Notes under the pieces: generated by a model
Database searches by the model: none
The model's input: the letters and a program-made list of their open reading frames with translations, nothing else
What the model was told of the DNA's origin: nothing
Source: Cristatella mucedo
Lineage: Eukaryota; Bryozoa; Phylactolaemata; Cristatellidae
Direction: 5' to 3'
DNA length: 64,000 bases
NCBI GenBank assembly: GCA_009760855.2
Contig: WPIO01000049.1
Coordinates: 2,435,001-2,499,000, forward strand
Shown here: piece by piece, positions 1 through 11,294 of the stretch
How the letters are laid out: each line of letters opens with the position of its first letter
Numbering within the stretch: position 1 is the first letter of the stretch
Made by a program: the position numbers and the translations under genes

Positions 1-120
1 CGTTGCATTTGACGAATTGGGAACCTCGTGATGCTCAATTGCTGCACTGGTGATGCCCTGCTCGGCAGGTGTCTGCAAAGTTGGAATGAAGTGTCCGATG
101 TCGTATCTATCTGTATACTG

Positions 121-290
121 ATGGCGCACTAGGTGAGCCGGTTGCTTTTCACGACCTCGGTCCCGATGTCGTGGGTCGAATCCTGCGTTTGGCGATCCTT
201 TATCGCCACTGCAAGCGGTGGTGATAGCCGTAAAGGCTCTTCTATTGCTGTAAAAAAAGAGGCTAATAAATAATAATCAACTAATATTTA
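121..290 (+). repeat. tRNA-derived SINE, family B
   Basis: A-box-like GCGCACTAGGTGAGCCGG, B-box-like GTGGGTCGAATCC, then the family-specific body GCGATCCTTTATCGCCACTG, GCGGTGGTGATAGCCGTAAA and a TAAATAATAATC tail. Eight other full-length or near-full-length copies and a fragment lie in the window. Confidence 0.8.
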
Positions 291-444
291 ATTTAATTCA
301 ATTTTAGTACGCCAGAGGTCTTTCGTAGGTGCTGGCCTGCCTTCTTACTTGTTTTACCATTCAATTTCTATTCAGTTGGCTTGACAGGGGGCTGCAATGC
401 TTGCATTTTATTGCCCCTGCACCTCGTAATGTGAACAGCGAAGG

Positions 445-600
445 CTAGCTGATTTAGCAGCCTCACTAATATACAGCAGCCGAAAAGCATCGCTGGTCGC
501 CATCCCTCTCGCTTTAGCTACAAAGGATTAGCCCGCCCCGCCCACAGCTGCTGCAGATTTTGAACCCACGACGACCTCCTGCCGAGCTGATCATGGCATC
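445..600 (-). repeat. SINE family B, diverged copy
   Basis: Reverse-strand copy: AGCCTCACTAATATACAGCAG is the 3' body and TTTTGAACCCACGACGACC the B-box end. The centre is diverged. Confidence 0.6.
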
Positions 601-3085
601 GCCGTGCCACGATCGGCCGGCTTGCAGCTTCCCTGGCAACCTTCGGTTGCCTTCCTTGAAGGCTGGCTTGCCCAATTAGCAAGTTCTTCGTTTTGAAAAC
701 TTGGGCTCTTGGAAGTACATGGTCGCACGGTAGCTTTAGCAATGGCTGTACTGAAAACTCGCCTCGTATTCGCTTCGAGGCCGAATAGATGGGCCAAATA
801 GATGCCCAGTATTCGGTCGAATAGTAGCTGTCGGGCCGAATGGGAATGGTGGTCACATGATTTCAGTTTCGGCTTATACGGTCGCTACTGAAGTAACTGT
901 TTCATTAACACAATATACAAGCTCAATGGTGCAAACACTATACGTGCCGTTAACGGTTTACTTCCAGCTCATGCATTAGATTGACCAAACTGCAACCGTT
1001 GCTTTCATTTCAAATGTTGAGTGGTGTCGGTAGATGTACTCAGTACACCATTCCCATTCGGCCGACTAGCTAGTCAATTATTCACACTCGGCCTAATATT
1101 GAAAATAAACTTTTCAGTGAAGCTTTCCAGTTTCAACTATTCATCCCCCTCGATTCACGAGATTTCGATCATCGCCTGCTCGTAGCCTCATTCTGGCTGC
1201 CGACATGTCCGGTGCATTCAGAGCATTCGCTAGCCACGTAATAATACATTTGTATAGCGTCCGGAGAAAACTTAATCTCTTTCTATGTGCTTATCGAGTA
1301 GGTTTGTCCTTATGCGAGCATTCGTCGAATCATTCACGCTCGCCCTGCAGACTGTTTTTTGGATGGGATTCTTTTTGGGCTGGGCTCGCTGCTTTACACC
1401 TCAGACCGTCGCATGTCTTGGCTCTCAGATATAACGAATGAAAAACTCCATCACTCGCCGGCTCTGCCTCTGCTGTCACGGCACCCTAATTGCCGTCGAA
1501 GCACGCAAACTGCTGTCGCAGTCCCTCACTCGGACATCGACACTCAGACATCCTTTCGGCTCGATATCGAGTCTGTTTCCTGTAGTAAATGGCCAGTAAG
1601 AGTCTGTCACTTTCCACCTACTGACTGCAGTTGCACTTTTTGTGTCTAAACTTGCATATACATCGCCATCGCCCTGTTTCTGCTAACCTTCGATCCGACA
1701 TCGATTGTTGAAGGAGACGTCGATCGTCTTCTGGAGCCGATCCCATGGAGCCATTTTACACCTCTCGCTTTTGAGAGTCTAGGTCGGAGAGTCTTTTCTA
1801 GAGACACAAAGCCTGCGAATGAGAGTTTAGTAGAGCCTTCTTGTCTTTACGAAGCCTTCAATTTGTTTTGGACGAATATTGGCGTCACCAAAACTACAGT
1901 GAAACCGGAGAAATGCGTTAACTAAAGAGACCGGGACGTTGGGCCAGAGGAAGTTACCATGACGAGACAGAACAGGAGCCGCACAGGTCCACAATTGCAG
2001 CACTAAAAGCAACTATTCGCAGCCTGCGGCTGCCTCGCATTAGTGAATTCGTGCCATTAGTTTTCAACAATTGGTCAGTGGCAAATTAAAGAGCAGTACC
2101 GACTTGACTAGCAAACGAGTTTCGAAAGCTGCTTGTGAATTTCTGGCTACTTTAGTCCGACCAGCTACTGTTTTTAAAGTATCGACGGCGTTTGTGCGAA
2201 GCTCTCTCCGCTTGCACACACATAATGAAAAGGTTTCCCGTAGCCAAAGCGAAAGTTGTTGTAATCTGACACGTGACGCGTCCACGTGAGAGCGACGATG
2301 AGAGCTTCCACTGCTGCCGATTGATTCAAGTCCTGCATTGACTCGTCGCCGGAATAAGGAAGAATCGGTTTCCGGACCACGTCACTCCTGGATGTATTCA
2401 TTGTACGCACGCACGCATGTATGTATGTATGCCTGACATGCACCAAGCTAACCAGGATGTCTCACTGTCATGAGCCAGTGAGCTGTCCTTTAAGCTGAAG
2501 CAGTTGTGTCGCTTGAAGCTGTATAAGGTGCTCTCTCTTACCGACCCAGTGGGTTTGAGTCCTGCAGGGGCGATCCTGTATTGCCTACTGCAAACTGTGG
2601 TGAAACTGCCGTTAAGGTTCCTCCTCAGCTATATAGAATTAAGGCTCAGGGCGAATCAGCTAACCCTGATCTCAATGCCAGTTCAAAACCCCTCGATGAG
2701 GTTATCTAGATCAGTTCACTGGTTCGGTACAGAAAACCTGGTTCGGTTTCGGAGTTTGCGTCATCACCTTATAAGCAGAGGGAGCTGGTGATAAGTGATA
2801 CGAAAGCAATTATCAGCCGTGAGAAAGAAGACGATGGCTTGGTGGCAGCTGGCTTACAGTAGTCGAAAGTCTGCTCAGTGACAGATGGCTTGACCGCTGA
2901 GAAATATTAAGCAGTATAAATGCATACATCGCAGCTATGACATGTCCAGGAAAAAGTTTACCATATTGCACGTTCAGATTTTTGTACGAGTCCTGGATCT
3001 AAAGGTTTCATTTCAGATACTATTTACTTAAAACAAAGATTTCACTGGTATTTGCCTTATCATTGGTATCTTTTGGAGCGAGAAG
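601..3085. other. No gene recognised; one SINE-tail fragment
   Basis: About 2.5 kb with only short open frames and no recognised domain. 1236-1312 resembles the reverse strand of the SINE A / LINE A 3' tail (AATACATTTGTATAGCG then AACTTAATCTCTTTCT). The remainder looks like unique non-coding sequence. Confidence 0.5.
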
Positions 3086-3460
3086 GATAATAATAAAAAT
3101 AATAATTATAATAACCTGATTAAGCGCCCTCGGAGAACTCAATCTCTTTCTAGGTGCTTTACAATTGCTGCAAGGAAACACGATCGAATGGTGAGTGGTA
3201 TCATGCCTGATAAACGACATAAATAACGTGGTTAGGGATGACATGGCCAGTGTTGACAGATGCTGCAGGCCCCTCCCATTGCTATGTAACTCCTAGTTTC
3301 AGGAGATCCATTCTACCGGAGGCTTCCAGTACCGGCCGGGCCTGAGTAAACACGGTCTCAGAATGCTCGTGTGTTATCACTTGTACCGCACTTTCAGCAC
3401 GCAGGGTCAGCATGCAAGTGTTGTTAGTGGCAGACACTGTAAGAAGAACAAAGCATTACG
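3086..3460 (-). mobile_element. LINE A 3' UTR fragment
   Basis: ATT-rich tail, then AAGCGCCCTCGGAGAACTC, AATCTCTTTCTAGGTGCTTT and ATAACGTGGTTAGGGATGAC, matching the 3' UTR of the LINE at 25.4 kb in order. 3260-3395 looks like an insertion before the GGGTCAGCATGCAAGTG block resumes. Confidence 0.7.
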
Positions 3461-3734
3461 GTGTTAAAGCTGCACTATCCCATCGAGCTAGTGCATTCAC
3501 TCCGTTAAAACATCGGCATCTTCCGAGACTTCTAGTTAATTCACTGCGTCACAGGCAAGCTTACTACATCAATGAGGTTAAACAAGCGGTGCACGACGAA
3601 CTTCCTCTTATTTAGTGGATAAACAAGTACTTCCTTTACACGGTCACACGAAACTCTTTCTCACTTTTCCCGCCACGAAAATAATTGCTGACGTACGCTG
3701 AGTGCAAAACGGTCTGAATGGGGCGCAGTGTGCC

Positions 3735-3905
3735 TGGGTCCTAGCCCAGTGGTAAGGTGCTGGCTCTTCACGATTGGGGTCTTGGAGACTCGAGTCTTGA
3801 AGTTGTCGATTCTTGATTGACCACTGGAAGCGGGGGGGGGGTGATAGTCGTGTTGGCCCTTCTGCCGATAGGTAAAATGAGGCTGTTTATTCAGCTTATT
3901 CTTTG
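3735..3905 (+). repeat. SINE family B, diverged copy
   Basis: CCTAGCCCAGTGGTAAGGTG (A-box region), a degraded B box GAGACTCGAGTCTTG, GACCACTGGAAGCGG, an expanded G run, then TGATAGTCG and a GAGGCTGTTTATTCAGCT 3' end. Confidence 0.65.
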
Positions 3906-3993
3906 TCGATAGAAATTTTCAGCTCCATCCAGCTCTGTCGCTGTGGATGATGCGAATGCCCCATAATGGTTGCGTATGCGAATGCCCATACAA

Positions 3994-4022
3994 AATGGTG
4001 GGCGGAAAGTCCGCCCACCATT
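3994..4022. repeat. Perfect 13-bp hairpin
   Basis: AATGGTGGGCGGA and its exact complement are separated by AAG. It sits 70 bp from a second, longer hairpin that also opens with AATGGT. Confidence 0.85.
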
Positions 4023-4096
4023 ATCAGCGCTCGAGTCGATGGTAGCAAGGGATCCAGAACAAAAGGAGATCAAAGCGAGCAGAATAAATACTTGAG

Positions 4097-4137
4097 AATG
4101 GTAGGCAGCAGCTAGACTCTAGCTGCTGCCTACCATT
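4097..4137. repeat. Perfect 20-bp inverted repeat with 1-nt loop
   Basis: AATGGTAGGCAGCAGCTAGA, one C, then its exact reverse complement. It lies 20 bp before the apparent 5' end of the hAT element. It is not obviously part of that element and may be a short palindromic transposon. Confidence 0.9.
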
Positions 4138-4156
4138 GTCAGGCATTGTCACGTGA

Positions 4157-6314
4157 GATGACATGGGCAAACTACGGCCCGCGGGCCATATACGGCCCGT
4201 TGGGCTTTTCAATCCGGTCCACCGAACTCGTCCAGGTTATATTATTAAATTGAATTTTATTATAAAGGCACCTCAATCATTTTACCTAGCTGTAATTCCC
4301 ATCTTTCCCAAGCAGATGGCACACCCCGAAGACATTGACCCTTAAGTGTGATGCATTACGAATACTCTCTACTTCATTTTTTCGCTTTGTACTTTCAGCC
4401 CTTCAGTGTAAATGCTCGGACCGAAGCAAACAAAAAGTAGACAGTGAGTGCCGAGTGTTCAATAAAGAGTGGATAACAAAATATTTTTTCGCTGAAGTCC
4501 GATCAACAGCTGTATGTCTGATATGCTAAGAAACTGCAGTAGGTTTTAAAGAATACAACATCAGCCGTACTTTTGCCACAAAACACGCTCACTACGCCAC
4601 TCAAAAGTAACGGGCGGCTACAGCTCAGAGATTGCCCGCTAATTTACAGATTCAGCAAAACCTTTTTCACAGAAAAACTGCGATTCAAGAGTCAAGTACT
4701 AAGCCAAGTTTTCTGGTGGCATTCAAATTAGCAAAGGCCAGTAAGCATTTCACCGAAGGCGAATTTTTAAAAGAATGCATGGTTGAAACGGCAGGTCTCT
4801 TGTATCCTGAGAGCAAAGGCAAATTTGAAAAAATCAGTTCATCATGCAGAACTGTGACTCGCCGTGCGGAACTGATTGACGAAGATATAGCCAAAAAAAT
4901 AAACAAAAAGGCGGATTCCTTTAAGTTTCATTCATTAGCACTGGATGAAAGTAACGACTTAAAAGACATTGCTCAGCTCTTAATTGTTATTCGAGGGATT
5001 AGCGACAGTTTTGAGATCACAGAGGAATTTTTGACCAAAGAGTCCATGAAAGGGAAAACGAGGGGAGAGGACTTGTATAACCAGGTGTCTGCTGTCATCG
5101 AGAAAATGAATCTACCTCGGAGTAAACTTGCCAATGTCACCACGGTTAGATCGCCAAATTTAACTGGGAAAAACGTTGGGCGGCTAAAAAGACTGCAGGA
5201 AAAAGTAAAAACAGGAAAACCCTTATCATGATGTTTTTTTCCTTCACTGCATCCTTCATCAGGCAGTTCTGTGTAATTCTATATTGCAGCCAAATCATGC
5301 CGTGAAGCCAGTCGTAGAGCTTGTTAACTTTGTACGAGCAAGTGGACTTCAGCGTCGTGTCAGTTTGTTGCGTTCCTGGAAGAAACCAGGTGCAGATCAC
5401 CAGGACTTACTTTACCATTCTCACGTGCACTGGCTAAGTTTTGGCAAAGTCTTTCAAAGAGTGTGGGAACTGAAGGAGGAGATCACTGCATTTTTGGAGT
5501 TAATTGGGAGATCCGACGAATTACCCGAGCTAAGTGACAAGAACTGGCTTTGTGACTTTGCGTTTGCTGTGGACATACTTTCGCAAATGAATGATCTGAA
5601 CACCAAGCTACAGAGGAAAGATCAATTTGTGCAAGACATGTACACAAATGTTATGGCCTTCAAATACAAGCTGACTCTCTTCTCCAGACAAATTTCAAAC
5701 AATTCCTTTACTCGTTTCCCCACACTAGCCATGCAGAAAGAGGCTATCCGAAACGTGCAGAAAAACAGCAAATCACTGGAAGACCTGCACGGATAATTCT
5801 GCCGTCGTTTCTGTGACTTTAATACAATTTAAAAGTCACTTCAGCTGGTGTACTGTCCCCTGTCACAAGACCCTGAAACAGCACCACAGGAGCTGCAGTT
5901 GGAACTGATAGATGTTCAGTCTGACTCTGCATTGAAGAAGAAGTTCAACTCTCTTAAGGTGAACGACTTTTAAGCTTAACTTAACGAAGCCACGTTTCCA
6001 AACCTCCGGAGGATGGCACAGAAGATGCTGACGTTGTTTAGCTCAACCTACGTGTGTGAACAGACATTCAGCGTCGTGAATATCAACAAAGGCTGTCACA
6101 GATCCAAGTTAACTGACCAACGCCTCGGAACTATCTTAAGAATTGCCGCAACAAATAGAACGCCAGACATTGATGCACTCGCAAAAAAAAGAGACAAACA
6201 ACACTGTTGCCAGTGAAACTGAATGGGAATTTATTACTAAGTTATTATATTAATAAATTTGTAAAACGATTTTTACAATAAACTAAGCACAATAAAAAGT
6301 TTGCCCACCCCTTG
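4157..6314 (+). mobile_element. Decayed hAT (Charlie-like) DNA transposon
   Basis: The 5' end reads TGGGCAAACTACGGCCCGCG then GGCCATATACGGCCCG, the CpG-rich terminus typical of hAT-Charlie elements. The 3' end reads AAAAAGTTTGCCCACCCC, so GGGCAAACT is inverted at the other terminus. Between them lie the remains of a transposase. The outermost 8 bp of the 5' end are diverged and no convincing 8-bp target duplication remains, as expected for an old copy. Confidence 0.82.
4632..6216 (+). pseudogene. hAT transposase remnant related to GTF2IRD2/Charlie proteins
   Basis: Three blocks in different frames. Block 1 (4632-5231) has FTEGEFLKECMVETA, RTVTRRAELIDEDI, SLALDESNDLKDIAQLL and GISDSFEITEEF, matching the RNase H-like core with its first catalytic Asp (LALDES). 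Block 2 (5284-5796) carries the CRW-like HVHWLSFGKVFQR segment. Block 3 (6013-6216) carries the hAT dimerisation region STYVCEQTFSVVN and NRTPDIDAL. A frameshift near 5225-5250, a stop at about 5794 and a gap of degraded sequence to 6013 inactivate it. The amino-terminal zinc finger is missing. The same transposase was domesticated in vertebrate GTF2IRD2; here it is simply a dead copy. Confidence 0.88.
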
Positions 6315-6344
6315 CGATATTTCACGGCCAAGTCTTACATCACG

Positions 6345-6500
6345 AAGTAAGGTGCTTGCTCTTCACGAGCCAGGTTGTGGATTTGAGTCAGGCAATGGGC
6401 AATCCTTTACTGTCCACTGCAAGCAGCAGTGATGATAGCCACGAAGGCGCATCTGCCTCTATACTAATGAGGCTGTTAAATCATTCACTTAAGATAAAAA
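6345..6500 (+). repeat. SINE family B
   Basis: TAAGGTGCTTGCTCTTCACGA, GATTTGAGTCAGG at the B box, CAATCCTTTACTGTCCACTG, GTGATGATAGCC and a GAGGCTGTTAAATCATTCAC end. It forms an inverted pair with the copy at 7215-7390. Confidence 0.72.
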
Positions 6501-7214
6501 AATAACAACCAAAGGCTCAGAGGGCAGAAACAATCAGTGTTCTTATCTGGCTTCTGATGTTAAGGAAGAATCTTTCCAAACAAGGTCGAATATAGGCTTG
6601 GGCAATGCGACGCCAGTGCGTTGCAGAAAAAAGACTCTATGCTGTCTCTGATGGCTAGTGCCCAGAGAGCAGTTTTTAATTTAGACTAGCCTGTGCTCAT
6701 GACAAATCGTGGTAAATTTCAGTGTTGCATCGCAGTGAGGGTGGGAGAATCCGACCCACTGTTGGGCAAGGGCTAGAGTCCACGATATGGGTGACAAAAC
6801 GAACTTAACACTCAATCTTTCCTTTGTCATACAAGTAAGCCCTGTCGGCGCGACGCTAGTGGCCTTTGGGATAATAGCTTATCCAGCCGTAATTCACTCT
6901 AGCCAATGCCAGCTCAGCCCCCCCCATGTTAATTGTATCCCTGCCCCAAAGTAATTCGACATTCCTAGCCAATCGAGGCCCCTCGGCGTTTCTGCCAAGT
7001 CCCTCGTGGGTGTGAACGGTTCCAACGGTTTTAGTCCATCGAATGCAGTTTAGATTATGTGTTACTTACCGTCTTTGTGTTTGCTATTTAGCAAGTCAAC
7101 GACGAACACATGCCAGCGTCTTTTCTTTTTGTAGATTTTTCCGTAAGCCACGTCTCTTTTGAGTTTCAGCACCTCGGGGCTGAGTGGCTTCCTCCGTTGA
7201 CTGTCTTTCTAGCA
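6501..7214. other. No feature recognised between inverted SINEs
   Basis: About 700 bp of mixed composition with stops in all frames and no recognised repeat. Confidence 0.5.
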
Positions 7215-7390
7215 GCTAGATTATAATTTATGTTAAGTGAATGATTCCACAGCCTCATTATTATAGAGGCAGAAGCGCCTTCGCCGCTATCACCATCTCA
7301 GCTTGCAGTGGACAATGGAGGATTGCCCATTGCTGGACTCGAACCCACGACCTGGATCGTGAGGAGCAAACACCTTATCTCGTGATATAT
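7215..7390 (-). repeat. SINE family B, reverse copy
   Basis: TTAAGTGAATGATTCCACAG, CTTGCAGTGGACAATGGAGG, GGACTCGAACCCACGACC (complement of the B box) and CACCTTATCTCGTGAT. It shares the unusual ATCATTCACTTAA terminus with the copy at 6345-6500, so the two are sister copies. Confidence 0.75.
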
Positions 7391-7543
7391 AAGATCCAGC
7401 CATGAAATACCATTCATAAATAGGAATAATAAAATAGCGCATAATGCAAGCTGTTTCTGTAAAAGTAAGTGTTTCTGTTAAAGTAAGCTAAATCTGTTTC
7501 GAGACGTTGCAGGAAAAGAGGCCTATCATGCCAATGGATATCT

Positions 7544-8060
7544 ATCCATCCATCCATCCATCCATCCATCCATCCATCCATCCATCCATCCATCCATCCA
7601 TCCATCCATCCATCCATCCATCCATCCATCCATCCATCCATCCATCCATCCATCCATCCATCCATCCATCCATCCATCCATCCATCCATCCATCCATCCA
7701 TCCATCCATCCATCCATCCATCCATCCATCCATCCATCCATCCATCCATCCATCCATCCATCCATCCATCCATCCATCCATCCATCCATCCATCCATCCA
7801 TCCATCCATCCATCCATCCATCCATCCATCCATCCATCCATCCATCCATCCATCCATCCATCCATCCATCCATCCATCCATCCATCCATCCATCCATCCA
7901 TCCATCCATCCATCCATCCATCCATCCATCCATCCATCCATCCATCCATCCATCCATCCATCCATCCATCCATCCATCCATCCATCCATCCATCCATCCA
8001 TCCATCCATCCATCCATCCATCCATCCATCCATCCATCCATCCATCCATCCATCCATCCA

Positions 8061-8152
<92 letters not shown>

Positions 8153-8155
8153 TAA
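7544..8155. repeat. Compound microsatellite (ATCC)n-(TC)n-(TA)n
   Basis: About 130 uninterrupted ATCC units (7544-8064), then about 20 TC units (8065-8104), then about 25 TA units. It reads open in several frames as Ser-Ile-His-Pro or Met-Asp-Gly-Trp repeats; these are artefacts of the 4-bp unit. The perfect register suggests recent expansion. Confidence 0.98.
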
Positions 8156-8374
8156 TTAGTGGCACATTCTCAGTGTGCACGGGTATACGGCAAACAAGTC
8201 GCAGCTTTGATAAAGAAAATGCTGCGATGAGCACGTAGGCTTTGAGCTATTTTTTTAAATGCCATCACTTTTTTGTGAATTCACATCTCTGTGGGGATTC
8301 GTGATATCGGTCGTTATTGAGATCGTTATTGAGTTCCAGGATGTACGGTTGGTCTGCTGAGGACTAGAGGTTGG

Positions 8375-8570
8375 CTAGAGGCTCGGCACGAGCAGCTCGA
8401 GCCGGAAGAGCTCACGGTACGATGCAAAGCAGACGATCGGGAAGTAGTTCAGGTAGGCCAAGGCCGGAGCGAGAGAATGACGGCACCTAAAAGTCAGTGA
8501 AGGCACCTCAAAGCGACAATCGAAGCTGCTTGACGGAGAGCAGGTGCAGGTCGGTGAGCCTGTCAATGCA
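8375..8570 (-). mobile_element. LINE A reverse-transcriptase fragment, degraded
   Basis: The reverse strand aligns with the 25.9-kb region of LINE A (GGACCTAAAAGTGAGCGAC versus GGCACCTAAAAGTCAGTGA, then a CAGTGCAGGTCGGCGAG-like stretch), i.e. the segment encoding DLHWLPVKQRIDFKVLSLTF. There are many frame breaks. Confidence 0.6.
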
Positions 8571-10915
8571 GCAGAGTATTGCAGGAATAAAACTTCCCCT
8601 GGATTTCATATTCATTCGCCAGACGGCTTCGTATTACACACATTTAACATCAACCGGGAGATATTTTGACTCATGCGATCAGAGTAAACATCCCTGTGGC
8701 TTTGAAGCCTACAAGTCAAAAGAGCCGATCCAATGGCCCTCCTAATGATAAATCACCCAATTAAATATTTTAGGAGAAATGCCTGCATTATGTGGACCAT
8801 GGAACTGCTAAAATCTGCAGTGAGCCATAACAATAAGGGCACTACTTTGACTAGAAGTGATGGATTTTTGACATTGCAGAGATACCGGGCATATGTTTGC
8901 TGCGAGCAGCTGGTGTATTTAACTTGATTGCAGTTAATGTCAAACAGTTGACCAAGCGGTTGACTCGCTATTCCCCCATCCTCCTTTGTTCAAGCGTAGG
9001 GTGCCACTGGTTGCTTCAGTTTTACACTAAGCTAACTGTCAACTTACACGATTGAATACATTTCTGGTGGCTTTTCTTGCAGTTCGTGAAGGTTGCTCTC
9101 CAATTTGTGGTCTTGGCCCAGCAGCAGGAGGCCATGGCTTTCGATTCAGTCACGTGACTCTGAGTACGGCTGGCTCGAAGCAGTAGCTCTAAGCCAGTAG
9201 TAAAGGGCTCGCAGCTTGAGCTCTGGCCGAGTTTCGAACTTTGGCTCAATCTGCTCAGCTTCGGCGGTGCTCTGCAATATGACAGCTCGTGCTTGCGTGC
9301 AGGTGAAGAAGTGCTTTCTGTCTTCAAGTCCTAACAAAACTGCTGCTCAAAGCTGTGCTGCTGCTGCAACAACTCGAATCCAGCCGGAATTACCCTGATC
9401 TAAAGTGGTGCGCGCCAGTCGCGCCGGTGATGGCTTACTTCAGCTTCAGTGTCGCTAGGCGACGTCAGTGAAAACTCGCCGATGGCTCACGGATGCCGAT
9501 GCTTTGGTCTGGGAACGGCCTCGGGAGAGCTCATTACGTGTCGATCGTGATTCTACCGTCACGATCGACATTCCAGCCCCCCCCCCCCCGAGTTCCGGTG
9601 CAGAACTAGCTCCAGACATATTACATACAGCTGCTCTAGAGGTTGGAACAGGCATACGACTAACATGCTCAAGGCGGTAACGATATCCACAGGCTAAACC
9701 TTCTGCTCAACGCAGGCAGGAGCAAGGCGAAGCAAGCGGAGCCCCGGAGTCTCGCTCCTCCGCTTCGTGTCTTCTCGGCCCTCGCTGCTTTCGACTTGGA
9801 TGCTCGGAGGGCTCGAAAGTTTGCCCTTCACCCTTTCACCTTTCACCCTTTCCCACCCAGTCTTCAGCCTACTCGTCTGGCCAGCAGAGCTCAGCTGATG
9901 GTCGTGCAGCTGTCCTGGCTAGCCAGCAGGCTCGACCTTCACCGAAGCTCGATGCATTCGAGCTTTCCGTCTCCAGTCCGTCGTCAGCCGTCGGCAGTGG
10001 GGGCTGCCTTGCCACGCTAGTCAATGAGGCCTGCATCATCCACTCGGCTGACACTAGCACCAGCACTGGTCATCCCCGGAGAGTCAACTCCTCTGCGAAC
10101 CGTTCACCATGAGTGGGGCGTGGTAGTGGTGGTGGTGGTGTTTAGTGCTAGACCCAAGGCTGCCATTTCGAAAGCCTAAGTTTCCAGACTGCCAGAGCCA
10201 CTAGAATCCGTGTACTTACGGATGGGGGGGGGGACGAATTGCAAATCTTTCAACGCAGCCCTGGAATAATTGCTGCCGAACTCGCTCGTTTTTTAACGCT
10301 GCTTAGCTGCACGGGAACCAAACTCGTCACCGCCAGCGATTCGCGCGGGGATAGCAATGGGCGTGGCCTACGCTTCACCAGACTTCCCCAGGCGGCCTGT
10401 CTGGTCTGTCTTTACTCGAGTGACTTTCGGTCGACTGTACAGGTTGATTTTCGCCGTCAACCTCCCGGACGCTGAGGATGACCGGACGCTGAGGATGACC
10501 GGACGCTGAGGCAGAGTGAATCCACGCTCGACACTGAATAAATACTGTATTGCATGCTGTCTGCTGGCGCTTCGGCTTCGACGAGCCGCTTGCTTGCGTA
10601 GGGCGCCGGCGGCCAGAGCATCTCGCATTTATGCGTCGGGAGGCTCCTGAACCGGGAGTAACAAGGAAGCAGCGAGAAAGACGAAGGGAAGCGGTGGACC
10701 GAGCCGAGGCTCTTAAAGCCAGACACGGGCTGGGCAGGCGTCGCCACAGCTTTGCTCGACTCGGCCTGCTCCCGCAGCCAGGGGGCCGGCGGCGCAGGCC
10801 GAGTCGAGCGAGACGAAGCGGAAGCAGTGCCGCGAGGCCGGCGCCAGCGCCAGCCGACGTCCGACAGCATCCTGTTCGATGAGTGGCAGCGGGTGGGGTG
10901 GATTGTATGGGTGGA
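8571..10915. other. 3' flank of START-GAP; no gene recognised
   Basis: No recognised domain on either strand. It contains homopolymer runs (C at 9581-9589, G at 10204-10212) and a 17-bp unit (GACGCTGAGGATGACCG) repeated about 2.6 times at 10468-10511. The part nearest 10.9 kb should hold the 3' UTR of START-GAP, but I see no clear polyadenylation signal. Confidence 0.45.
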
Positions 10916-11294
10916 TTAGACGCTCGTTTCCGGCACTGCGGCATCCGCCATGCAGGCATGCTGCCGTCGGAAGCTGTCTCGAAGGCGGACCAAGGAGCGA
11001 GCGACGCGGCACGCATAGTGCCGCTCGTACCAGGCCGGCAGACGCCCCAGCAGGTCGACGCACGACAGGTGAGTCACGCGGCTCCTGCCTGCTCCGCACG
11101 GTTCGACCAGGTAGTGCGAAGCGTAGGTGATGGCGGCGGCAGCAGCAGCCGCCGCAGCGGGGCCAGCGGCTCCGCCGCCGGGCTGGCGACGCTTGAGGCA
11201 GAGCTGAGGCGAAGCGGAGCAGGCGGCCGCCGACGGGTCCACCGAGTGCGAGACGAGAGCGCACGTGCCGCTATCCAGCTGAGTGCGCCAGGAC
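10916..11294 (-). CDS. START-GAP last coding exon: START domain C-terminus and stop
   Basis: Opens after CGCCTCGCAG|G and ends at a TAA (10916-10918). SWRTQLDSGTCALVSHSVD matches TWRTNLPKGACALLLTSVD, and YLVEPCGAGRSRVTHLSCVD matches YLIEPCGPGKSKLTYMCRVD. The terminal helix AWYERHYACRVARSLVRLRD matches EWYTKSFGHLCAAEVVKIRD. Between the two blocks lies an insertion with a run of nine Ala encoded by mixed GCN codons, about 17 residues longer than in DLC1. No AATAAA was seen just downstream on this strand. Confidence 0.95.

Noticed and set aside
7414..8238. Long Ser-Ile-His-Pro and Met-Asp-Gly-Trp repeat proteins on both strands
   Set aside because: They are translations of the ATCC microsatellite, open in many frames because the 4-bp unit contains no stop.
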